Shown piece after piece: positions 1-5,384 of a stretch of 5,725 nucleotides of DNA; within the stretch, counting starts at the first letter, position 1, and each line of letters opens with the position of its first letter. The DNA is from Dysgonamonadaceae bacterium (lineage in GTDB: Bacteria; Bacteroidota; Bacteroidia; Bacteroidales; Azobacteroidaceae). The stretch spans positions 1-5,725 of the forward strand of contig JAITCT010000139.1 in assembly GCA_031282925.1 (NCBI GenBank), given 5' to 3'. Both the position numbers and the translations under genes were made by a program. Below the pieces are notes generated by a model. It was not told the origin of the DNA and made no database searches. It saw nothing but the letters and a program-made list of their open reading frames with translations.

Positions 1-218
1 TCAATCACGATGTTATAAATGCCTTTTGTTTCCGTTTCCACTACGGAAACTACCTTAAAACCCTGTTCGGCGGCGCTTTTCGGAACGTTTTCCAAAGGTT
101 CCCCTTCGCTGAGCCTTACGTTCAGTATATCGCCCGCGCTGAGTTTGCTCAGTTCCATTTTTGTTTTCACAAATGTCATCGGGCAATGCTCTTTTGTTAT
201 GTCTAAATTGTATGTCAT
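1..218 (-). CDS. TusA/SirA-like sulfurtransferase, 3' end cut by window edge
   Basis: Reading from the ATG at 216-218, 72 codons are present and the frame is still open at the edge, so the gene is partial. TusA-family proteins are small sulfur carriers that hold persulfide on one cysteine. Here the motif is C12-P13-M14-T15 after a short beta strand, followed by a K-rich helix and the segment KLSAGDILNVRL, which fits the beta-alpha-beta TusA fold. The second strand pair (VVSVVETETKGIYNIVI) is also visible. The second proline of the classical CPxP motif is replaced, as in the CPMT variant group. An in-frame TAA, which is the stop codon of the DsrE gene, lies 21 nt upstream and bounds the start. 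No Shine-Dalgarno is seen. Family assignment is good; the in vivo sulfur partner is inferred only from the neighbour. Confidence 0.82.
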   Translation of the reverse strand, partial: MTYNLDITKEHCPMTFVKTKMELSKLSAGDILNVRLSEGEPLENVPKSAAEQGFKVVSVVETETKGIYNIVI

Positions 219-242
219 ATATGAATTGATAATTGACAATTA
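219..242. repeat. Short AT-rich repeat module between the two sulfur genes
   Basis: The spacer contains gaattgataattgacaatt, two near-copies of an attgaYaatt word with dyad symmetry. Modules of this style are common between genes in Bacteroidales. It overlaps the region where the TusA-like gene would need its translation start signal, and it shows no Shine-Dalgarno sequence. Confidence 0.4.
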
Positions 243-728
243 AATAAATAAAGTTTGTCCGCCTTCCGAAAGGTTCAGGAAGGTTGCCACGCCTAATACA
301 CCTTTCACTTCGGGAATAAAATCGCTCTTTTCCAATCCGAGAATGTGCATTGCCATTTCGCAGGCATAGAAATTAATGCCTAAGGCTTTGGCTGCTTCAA
401 CCAGTTCTTCGAGGGTAGCGACATTCTTTTTCCGCATCAGGTAACGGAATATTTTCGGACTTGCGCCCAGGAAATTCAACCTGCTGACCGGCGCGGATTT
501 CAGTCCGCCCATAAACAGGCCGAACATTTTCGGCAAAAATCCCTTGCCTACGGGCGAACGTCCCTGTTTGATTTTAATCGCATCCAGTCCCCAGAAGGTA
601 AAGAACAGATTGACTTCATACCCTACGGCGGCCGCACCGGTAGCCAGCGTAAAGACAGCCGTCAGTTTATCAAAATCGCCGCTGAAAGCAATGATGGATA
701 ATTTCTTAGATTGTTTTTCTTCGCTCAT
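240..728 (-). CDS. DsrE/DsrF-like family protein (DsrE2 type)
   Basis: A 162-aa protein with the DsrE-like Rossmann-type fold: KLSIIAFSGDFDKL as first strand and loop, the alanine/glycine-rich helix LATGAAAVGYEVNLFFTFWGL, a basic middle part (about residues 75-100), and the conserved YACEMAMHILGL segment around residue 121 with the only cysteine of the protein. DsrE-family proteins take part in sulfur relay by carrying or accepting persulfide. In DsrE2 types the cysteine in this C-x-M-x-M context is the conserved one. The stretch GVATFLNLSEGGQTLFI at the end is also typical of the family. There is no signal peptide; the protein may sit at the membrane face but has no clear transmembrane helix. 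The TusA-like gene follows 21 nt downstream on the same strand, a recurrent DsrE-TusA pairing, so co-transcription is likely. The start ATG at 726-728 fits the family's N-terminus. Confidence 0.82.
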   Translation of the reverse strand: MSEEKQSKKLSIIAFSGDFDKLTAVFTLATGAAAVGYEVNLFFTFWGLDAIKIKQGRSPVGKGFLPKMFGLFMGGLKSAPVSRLNFLGASPKIFRYLMRKKNVATLEELVEAAKALGINFYACEMAMHILGLEKSDFIPEVKGVLGVATFLNLSEGGQTLFI

Positions 729-751
729 AATTTTACGTTTATTTTTAACTG

Positions 752-781
752 CAAAGATGGGGGAAAGATTTTAAATGGAAA
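752..781 (-). promoter_or_regulatory. Possible Bacteroidetes-type promoter of the DsrE-TusA operon
   Basis: On the minus strand CATCTTTG (752-759) matches TAnnTTTG at all but the first position. A TTTC (778-781) stands 18 bp upstream where TTTG would be expected. The start codon is 23 bp downstream. This is a weak match but well placed. Confidence 0.38.
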
Positions 782-799
782 ATACCTTACTTGTGGTAT
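782..799. other. Small inverted repeat upstream of the DsrE promoter
   Basis: ATACC (782-786) and GGTAT (795-799) form 5-bp arms around an 8-bp centre, directly upstream of the suggested -33 element. It could be an operator for a dimeric regulator. Five-bp arms can also arise by chance in such AT-rich DNA. Confidence 0.22.
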
Positions 800-828
800 A
801 TTTTTGTGAAATCAAAGGATATTTACAG

Positions 829-881
829 TTACGGGTTGCAAGTTACGGGTAATCGTTTTACCCGTAACTTGCAACCCGTAA
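829..881. repeat. Perfect 24-bp inverted repeat (hairpin) between the EF-G paralogue and the DsrE gene
   Basis: Arms 829-852 and 858-881 are exact reverse complements around a 5-nt loop (tcgtt). Each arm is itself built from two copies of agttacgggt (827-836 and 841-850 on the left) separated by tgca. The hairpin starts 25 nt after the EF-G stop codon. No U-run follows on either strand, so it is not a classical rho-independent terminator. It may protect or end the fusA2-type mRNA, or be a dispersed palindromic element. Confidence 0.85.
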
Positions 882-906
882 ACTTGTAACTCACAGATGC
901 GCATCA

Positions 907-3063
907 TCATTCCGTTTCCTGCTGCGCTTCGTATTCTTTCAACAGTTTGTCTTGAACATCGGCCGGAACCAGCTCGTATGCCGCAAATTTCATGGTGAAA
1001 GAAGCGCGTCCGCCGGTGATGGAACTCAAAGAGGTCGAGTAGTTGCTCATTTCTTTCAGAGGCACTTTCGCCATCAGTTTTTCGTAACCTTTTTCGGAGT
1101 TCATCCCCATAATCATGGCGCGGCGGCCTTGCAAATCACCCATCACGTCGCCCATATATTCCGAAGGAAGGGAAACTTCCACGTCATAAATCGGTTCGAG
1201 GATTTTAGGGCCTGCGTTTTTGAAGGCTTGCGAAAAAGCGTTTCGTCCGGCGAGCATGAATGAAATTTCGTTGGAATCAACGGGGTGCATTTTCCCGTCG
1301 TAAACGATAACGCGCACGTCGCGGGCGTATGAACCGGTCAGCGGGCCTTGTTCCATGCGTCCCATAATGCCTTTCAGGATAGCGGGTAAAAAACGGGCGT
1401 CAATTGAACCGCCCACGATGGAGTTGACAAATACCAGTTTACCTCCCCATTCCAGCGGATGTTCCTGCACATCGCGCGCCTGGATTTTAAACTCCTGCCC
1501 GTTGAATTTGTAAACTTCCGGCATCGGCATTCCTTCCTGATAAGGTTCGACAATCAGGTGAACTTCACCGAACTGTCCGGCGCCGCCCGATTGTTTTTTG
1601 TGTCGGTAGTCGGCACGCGCCGATTTGGTAATTGTTTCACGATAAGGGATTTTGGGTTCGTAAAATTCAATCATCAGTTTATCGTTATTTTCGATTCTCC
1701 ATTTCAAGGTTTTCAGGTGAAATTCGCCCTGTCCGGAAACAATGATTTGCTTCAATTCTTTCGATTGTTCGACAACCCAGGTCGGGTCTTCGGCACGCAT
1801 ACGGCCGATGATTTCCATCATTTTTTCGGAATCGGCCTCGTTAACAGCTTTAATGGCACGGCGATATTTTGAATTGGGATATTTGATAAAGTCAAACTTG
1901 TTGTCAACGCCTTTTGCGTTGAGCGTATTTCCGGTATTTACATCTTTCAGTTTGACGGTAGATCCAATGTCTCCGGCATGTAATTCCGGGATTTCAAAGC
2001 GGTTTTGTCCGGCAACAACAAACAACTGTGAAATACGTTCTTTCGACCCGCGGTCTTCGTTCAGGAGGTCATCGCCGGCTTTGACGGTACCGCTCATTAC
2101 TTTAAAACAGGAAATGCGCCCGATATGCGGTTCTACGGTTGTTTTAAAAACAAAAAGACTTGCCGGTGCGGCAGAGTCGGGCATAATATCCTTATCTTCG
2201 GTATTTTTATAAGGAGGCATTTCGCTTACGCAGGGAACATTATTGCCTAAAAATTCCATCAGGCGGCGAACGCCCATATCTTTTGCGGCCGATGCGCAAA
2301 TAACGGGGAACATACCGCGGGAAAGCAAGCCTTTGCGAATGCCTTTACGCATTTCTTCTTCGCTCAGGCTGCCCTGGTCGAAGAATTTTTCCATCAGCGC
2401 TTCGTCGTTTTCGGCGGCAGCTTCAACCAAAGCGTTGTGTAGTTCTTCCGCTTTGCTTAATTCGGAGGCGGGAATATCCAGGATTTCGGGCGTACCGCCT
2501 TCGGGTTTCCACTGGTACATCTTCATTTTCAGCACATCAATCATTTGATGGAAGTTTTGTCCGGTTTGCAGCGGATACTGAATCTGTACGACTTTGCCTC
2601 CGTAGGTTTCTTTCAACTGTATTAACGTTTTATCGAAATCGGCATTTTCCTTGTCTAACTGGTTTACAAGGAAAATAACCGGTTTGGCAAGGGATTCCGC
2701 ATAGCGGAACAAGTTCACCGTGCCTACTTCTACGCCGTATTGACCGTTAATGACCATCAGTGCCGTATCGGTTACGCTCATGGCGGAGACTGCGCCTCCT
2801 GCAAAGTCGTCCGAGCCGGGACTGTCAATGAAATTCAATTTTTTATCCATCCATTCCACACTGAAAACAGTCGAAAAAACCGAATATCCGTATTCTTTCT
2901 CAACTGGGAAGTAGTCTGAAACGGTGTTGCCGCTATCAACCGAACCTCTTCGTTTTATAACTCCACTCTCAAAGAGCATCGCTTCAGTGAGAGTGGTTTT
3001 TCCTGCACCGGAACCGCCGATAATCGCTATATTCCGGATTTCATTTGTTTGATACACTTTCAT
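907..3063 (-). CDS. fusA2: Elongation factor G paralogue (EF-G2 type) with degenerate GTPase motifs
   Basis: A 718-aa protein with all five EF-G domains. G domain: P-loop G16-GSGA-G21-K-T, switch I EKEYGYSV (55-62) in place of RGITI, switch II D80-S-P-G-S84 in place of DTPGH, NQLD (134-137) in place of NKxD, and a G5-like CASAA (256-260). Domain II lies near 300-390 and domain III near 403-480 (AEDP, SGQGEFHL). Domain IV keeps HKKQSGGAGQFG (488-499) and the tip loop with H593-P-V-D-S. Domain V (620-700) has PSEYMGDVMGDLQGRR. The position of the catalytic histidine is serine. In Bacteroides thetaiotaomicron a second EF-G lacking GTPase activity (EF-G2, FusA2) supports translation during carbon starvation and gut colonisation; the motifs and length fit an orthologue, but orthology is inferred here. 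ATG 3061-3063 is preferred because the in-frame extension to 3174 is T-rich upstream DNA without homology. Confidence 0.88.
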   Translation of the reverse strand: MKVYQTNEIRNIAIIGGSGAGKTTLTEAMLFESGVIKRRGSVDSGNTVSDYFPVEKEYGYSVFSTVFSVEWMDKKLNFIDSPGSDDFAGGAVSAMSVTDTALMVINGQYGVEVGTVNLFRYAESLAKPVIFLVNQLDKENADFDKTLIQLKETYGGKVVQIQYPLQTGQNFHQMIDVLKMKMYQWKPEGGTPEILDIPASELSKAEELHNALVEAAAENDEALMEKFFDQGSLSEEEMRKGIRKGLLSRGMFPVICASAAKDMGVRRLMEFLGNNVPCVSEMPPYKNTEDKDIMPDSAAPASLFVFKTTVEPHIGRISCFKVMSGTVKAGDDLLNEDRGSKERISQLFVVAGQNRFEIPELHAGDIGSTVKLKDVNTGNTLNAKGVDNKFDFIKYPNSKYRRAIKAVNEADSEKMMEIIGRMRAEDPTWVVEQSKELKQIIVSGQGEFHLKTLKWRIENNDKLMIEFYEPKIPYRETITKSARADYRHKKQSGGAGQFGEVHLIVEPYQEGMPMPEVYKFNGQEFKIQARDVQEHPLEWGGKLVFVNSIVGGSIDARFLPAILKGIMGRMEQGPLTGSYARDVRVIVYDGKMHPVDSNEISFMLAGRNAFSQAFKNAGPKILEPIYDVEVSLPSEYMGDVMGDLQGRRAMIMGMNSEKGYEKLMAKVPLKEMSNYSTSLSSITGGRASFTMKFAAYELVPADVQDKLLKEYEAQQETE

Positions 3064-3307
3064 AATTTCCGTAAGTTTTTTTGTGCTTTTGTGTTGATAA
3101 AAATAAAGTACAACAATAAAAATGGTTGTTAAAAAACGGCGAAAGTTATAAAAAAAAAAGAAACTAACAGGCATTAATTGTTATGTTATAAAACATGTTT
3201 TTAGACGAATTGACAAATCAAACAGTTAACGAGTTGACAAGTAAACGAGTTAACGAGAAAGTTTTGCTAACTCATTAACTCATTAACTTGTTTACCCGGG
3301 CGAAATA
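3064..3307. promoter_or_regulatory. Upstream region of the EF-G paralogue, with candidate promoter and palindrome
   Basis: No gene is seen in this 244-bp stretch. On the minus strand TAACTTTC (3141-3148) differs from TAnnTTTG in its last base and could be the -7 element, giving a leader of roughly 70 nt. No convincing -33 TTTG is present; a run of T precedes it. A perfect 12-bp palindrome AAAACATGTTTT (3190-3201) lies about 60 bp upstream of the likely start point, where an activator could bind. The rest is the repeat module described separately. Confidence 0.35.
3238..3290. repeat. Imperfect inverted repeat built from gagttaac-type words
   Basis: Arms 3238-3257 and 3271-3290 pair at 17 of 20 positions around a 13-nt loop. 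Two of the three mismatches become G-U pairs only in the minus-strand transcript. Words such as gttaacgagttgac and cattaactcattaac repeat within and outside the arms (3224-3294). The module ends at a CCCGGG (3296-3301 region) next to the ISL3 remnant. Its style matches the agttacgggt hairpin on the other side of the EF-G gene. Confidence 0.65.
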
Positions 3308-3577
3308 TTAAATTAAGGTGTTGGAAAAATATTTCTTCATCCGAAAGTAGAAAAATTCCCTGTCCCCTGTACCCTGATTAATGGTGATGAAACGTTGGAT
3401 TCTGCTGTTGATATTTTCAGCGATAGCGTTTGTAGCGCCAAAGCGAAAGTAGTTCAGGATGGGCAGCATGTTCCTTTCGACAAGCGATTTGAAGTTAAGC
3501 AATTCATCTACCTCATCACTTTTTGCAAATATCACGACAGCAATGCACTTGATGTCATTGATTTTTTGTCCGATGCT
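3308..3577 (-). pseudogene. ISL3-type (ISAon1-like) transposase remnant, C-terminal 89 residues
   Basis: The minus-strand reading has the hallmark C-terminal end of ISL3-type DDE transposases: PILNYFRFGATNAIAENINSRI (about residues 39-60 of the fragment), with TNA-x2-E-x2-N containing the presumed catalytic glutamate, then an arginine/glutamine-rich linker and REFFYFRMKKYF before the stop. A whole transposase of this type is several times longer. The N-terminal half with zinc-binding and helix-turn-helix regions, and the first two catalytic aspartates, are missing. Continuing upstream past 3577, the frame stays open but only reads antisense through the neighbouring IS4-type gene, so that part is not real. 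The fragment is not expected to be functional. Confidence 0.72.
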
Positions 3578-3579
3578 AG

Positions 3580-4167
3580 TACTTGATGGACAAGGCGTAT
3601 GTCGATTTCGAGGCGTTGTACCGTATGCAAAATGTCGGTGCATTTTTCGTTACAAGAGCCAAAGAAACAATGCGTTACGAAGTTGTTGAGCAAAATTTTA
3701 ATATCAACGAAACCACAGGTTTGCGCAGTGATAAAACCGTTTTGCTGACCATTCCAAAGTCGAAAAAACTTTACCCCGAAAAACTTCGATTGGTTGAATT
3801 TTACGACATTGAAAACTACGAACTGCTTGTATTTTTGACAAATAACTTTGAAATAACGTCCCTCGAAGTTGCCAGTCTGTACAAAAACCGCTGGCAAATC
3901 GAAGTGTTTTTCAAGTGGATTAAGCAAAATCTCACAATCAAAAAACTTTGGGGACATTCGGAAAATGCCGTCAAAATCCATTTGTGGATAGCGATAATTG
4001 CTTATTTATTAGTTGCCTATATAAAACACGCCATCAAAAGCGATTATTCTGTTTATGAGATTTTGAAGATTTTGGGTGTTTCGGTTTTCGACAAAACTCC
4101 TATCCGCGAACTTCTCTCAGAACAACGTCAATTCAATCAAAATGTCAAAGAACTCGAATTATTTTAA
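3580..4167 (+). pseudogene. IS4-family transposase remnant, C-terminal half
   Basis: About 195 codons remain of a transposase that is usually near 380-400 aa in this group. The fragment opens with YLMDKAYVDFEALY, which holds the second catalytic aspartate of the DDE triad. It then has the beta-rich insertion region and the IS4 signature Y-2-R-3-E-6-K in YKNRWQIEVFFKWIK (Y100, R103, E107, K114 counted from the TTG at 3583), followed by GHSENAVKIHLWIAIIAYLLVAYIK and a C-terminus near NQNVKELELF. The first catalytic aspartate and the whole N-terminal domain are absent, and a TAG at 3577-3579 closes the frame just before the homology starts. TTG or ATG at 3583/3586 are therefore only apparent starts. 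The gene is broken by a rearrangement with the adjoining ISL3-type remnant. Confidence 0.8.
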
Positions 4168-4251
4168 TGTTAAATCTTTTATAAAATTATCGCACCAGCA
4201 ATAATTTCCTATTAAAAACCATTCAACCTTATTCCCAACTTAATCGGATTT
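4168..4251. mobile_element. Probable right end of the IS4-type element
   Basis: AT-rich non-coding sequence follows the IS4 stop codon. Stretches such as ttatcgcaccagcaataa (4188-4205) and acttaatcggat (4238-4249) resemble the kind of terminal sequence IS4-group elements carry, but no left end is present in the window, so no inverted repeat pair can be matched and the exact border is unknown. Confidence 0.3.
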
Positions 4252-4425
4252 TTAAAATTCTGCAACACAGCGCATGCTAAAGCCGTTCGTCTTGTTGGTG
4301 TTGTGGCTGCCTGCGGTCACGTAGCCGACGTTAGCGGCTGCACCCGCAAGATTTCGGAACTGGAATCGGAACTGGAGGCAGTACGCTCCGATGCAGCGCG
4401 AACTGAGAGCAGCCTTAATAACAGT
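4252..4425 (-). pseudogene. C-terminal fragment of a FISUMP / C-type-lectin-like protein, possibly a DGR variable region
   Basis: A 57-codon minus-strand reading lies between an in-frame TAA (4426-4428) and the TAA at 4252-4254. It ends HNTNKTNGFSMRCVAEF. The KTNGFSxRCV ending is characteristic of the 'Fibrobacter succinogenes major paralogous' (FISUMP) domain and related surface lipoproteins of Bacteroidetes. The stretch is GC-rich against AT-rich surroundings. From codon 10 to codon 50, 24 of 41 codons end in C, and many look like NNC replacements of AAC (GTC GGC TAC, AGC CAC AAC ACC AAC). That is what adenine mutagenesis by a diversity-generating retroelement would leave in a variable repeat. 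A 12-bp tandem repeat lies at 4354-4377. No start codon, signal peptide or upstream body remains, so it is a remnant. The family call is fairly good; the DGR idea is inference. Confidence 0.5.
4354..4377. repeat. Tandem 12-bp repeat inside the FISUMP-like fragment
   Basis: tcggaactggaa (4354-4365) is followed directly by tcggaactggag (4366-4377), one mismatch. On the minus strand it reads as repeated Gln-Phe-Arg-Phe codons. Confidence 0.75.
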
Positions 4426-4428
4426 TTA

Positions 4429-4539
4429 CCGCTGAAAACATTGTCGCAAAAATTCAAAAAAGCAGTATCTGAAAAAGATGTGCTGCTTGATTTATTTAGT
4501 CGCACATTAAAAACTCAAATTTTTAAGTACCAAGTTTAA
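4429..4539 (+). other. Possible coding remnant (about 36 codons) of unknown origin
   Basis: After the FISUMP-like fragment ends, the plus strand reads LKTLSQKFKKAVSEKDVL and on to a stop at 4537-4539, with codon choice like the neighbouring genes and a lysine-rich, helix-like composition. The same frame continues upstream to a GTG at 4303, but there it runs antisense to the FISUMP-like fragment, so that part is probably not real. I do not recognise a family. It may be the tail of a protein whose front part was lost in the rearrangements, or chance. Confidence 0.22.
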
Positions 4540-4589
4540 TCAATGTACTGTTTTACAAGTTTTTGTATACAATTTATTGTATTTTCCAT
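4536..4589 (-). pseudogene. 17-codon ORF directly behind a palindromic promoter; truncated gene start
   Basis: ATG at 4587-4589 is followed by ENTINCIQKLVKQYID and a TAA. It starts 18 bp after a clean TACTTTTG promoter element on the same strand. The amphipathic sequence looks like the first helix of a longer protein, so this may be the surviving start of a gene whose body was deleted when the FISUMP-like and IS material came in. It could also be a genuine tiny peptide. Evidence is thin. Confidence 0.3.
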
Positions 4590-4590
4590 G

Positions 4591-4616
4591 TTACTTTTGT
4601 ATTGACACAAAAGTAA
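4591..4616. promoter_or_regulatory. Palindromic, divergent TACTTTTG promoter-like element
   Basis: ttacttttgt (4591-4600) and acaaaagtaa (4607-4616) are perfect 10-bp arms around attgac. Each arm contains TACTTTTG, an exact match to the Bacteroidetes TAnnTTTG -7 consensus, one on each strand. The minus-strand copy precedes the 17-codon ORF. The palindrome could equally be the operator of a dimeric regulator placed over a promoter. Confidence 0.5.
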
Positions 4617-4913
4617 TTAAAAAGCCAATAACAACCAACGCAATACGGCAACTCCGTACGGCTACGGCTTGTGAAAATGCTGCCTGTTCAACTTTATATT
4701 AATGTTTCTGAAGGTCAAATATTTAAAAAAAATAATATTTTTGATATTTACCGTATTTTATATTGCATATATAAAAAAACTTGCATTTTCTATTATTAGT
4801 TTTTGCTTGTAATTTACTGATAATAAGTAGATTAAACGGTTTTTAAGGAACGACTATTTAACGACAAAGGGCTTTGTAAGGTGTATCGTTGATTTTGTAA
4901 AACAGTAAAAAAT
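4617..4913. other. Non-coding AT-rich stretch with one small GC-rich island
   Basis: No convincing gene is seen on either strand. A GC-rich patch at 4639-4670 holds TACGGC three times (4644, 4657, 4663) around the palindrome ccgtacgg (4654-4661), and resembles the short structured ends of mobile elements. 4700-4830 is very AT-rich. 4844-4900 shares several words with 5406-5445 and may be a decayed copy of it. Confidence 0.5.
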
Positions 4914-5234
4914 TTAAGCGTTATTCATAAATTTCACAGCATCAAGCACTCTATTAACTGTTTCCTTATCCGTTAAAATCAGTATTGCAGTATTAATTGT
5001 GCTGTTTTTGAATTGCTGTTCTATATGAAAATTACTGCCAGAACTGTATAATTCTGAAATTTATATGCCAAAAATTTCTGCAAGATTTGGTATTAAACTG
5101 CCTTTGACATCAACAATATTTTGTTCCCAATTTGCGTATGTTTTTCTGTCAATATTAAGTTTGTCGGCAACTTCTTGCTGTGAAAGCCTACGTTCTATAC
5201 GCAATTTTCTGAGTTTATCACCTATAAAGTTCAT
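4914..5234 (-). pseudogene. XRE-family helix-turn-helix regulator interrupted by an in-frame stop
   Basis: From ATG 5232-5234 the frame reads MNFIGDKLRKLRIERRLSQQ and on through the helix-turn-helix (about residues 17-39: LSQQEVADKLN then IDRKTYANWEQN), a classic HTH_3/XRE fold with the recognition helix around RKTYANWE. It reaches FGI at codon 57 and meets TAA (5061-5063). Past this stop the same frame stays open for 48 codons, starting ISELYSS and ending DAVKFMNNA before TAA at 4914-4916, with sensible composition. FGI-x-ISELY is the normal junction from HTH domain to linker in this family, so one base change (for example from AAA, GAA or CAA) probably created the stop. The 57-residue product would still contain the DNA-binding domain and might act. 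The promoter is intact. A sequencing error is the main alternative. Confidence 0.72.
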
Positions 5235-5266
5235 AAAATAATGTTACATTAATTTTAAAGTTTTTG
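5235..5266 (-). other. Leader of the XRE regulator gene
   Basis: A short AT-rich 5' leader between the promoter and ATG. It has no Shine-Dalgarno sequence, as usual for Bacteroidetes. Confidence 0.5.
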
Positions 5267-5298
5267 CAAAGATACAACTTTATTTTACAAACAACAAA
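5267..5298 (-). promoter_or_regulatory. Strong Bacteroidetes promoter of the XRE regulator
   Basis: On the minus strand TTTG (5295-5298) and TATCTTTG (5267-5274) are both exact consensus matches, 20 bp apart, the standard spacing for the Bacteroidetes primary sigma factor. The start codon lies 32 bp downstream of the -7 element. Confidence 0.78.
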
Positions 5299-5384
5299 GT
5301 CCGCAAAATTTTCTCTACGAAATTTGTGTTCCGTTTTTCAACATTTCGCTTTTTCTTTTTTTATTATTGTTATACTTCTTTCAC

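Noticed and set aside
799..806. Plus-strand TATTTTTG promoter
   Set aside because: It matches TAnnTTTG, but no -33 element and no plus-strand gene follow it.
829..881. Rho-independent terminator of the EF-G gene
   Set aside because: The stem is perfect, but no U-run follows on either strand, and the arms have internal repeats. Listed as a repeat instead.
952..2548. Several plus-strand open frames of 100-156 codons inside the EF-G gene
   Set aside because: They are antisense shadows of a conserved gene, rich in serine, phenylalanine and arginine, and lack homology.
3064..3174. 37-codon N-terminal extension of the EF-G paralogue
   Set aside because: It is encoded by T-rich upstream DNA, reads as a run of phenylalanines and lysines, and would bury the candidate promoter. 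The EF-G fold begins just after the ATG at 3061-3063.
827..3294. CRISPR array formed by the repeated intergenic words
   Set aside because: The words are 7-10 bp, palindromically arranged and without unique spacers of even length. No cas gene is present.
3583..3689. Start of an intact IS4 transposase at TTG 3583 or ATG 3586
   Set aside because: The family is about twice as long, and the first catalytic aspartate is missing. These codons lie in the middle of the fold.
4303..4428. Plus-strand coiled-coil-like reading (ISELESELEAVRSD) starting at GTG 4303
   Set aside because: It runs antisense to the FISUMP-like fragment, whose GFSMRCV ending is family-specific. The heptad look comes from the 12-bp tandem repeat. 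Only the part after 4428 is kept as a doubtful remnant.
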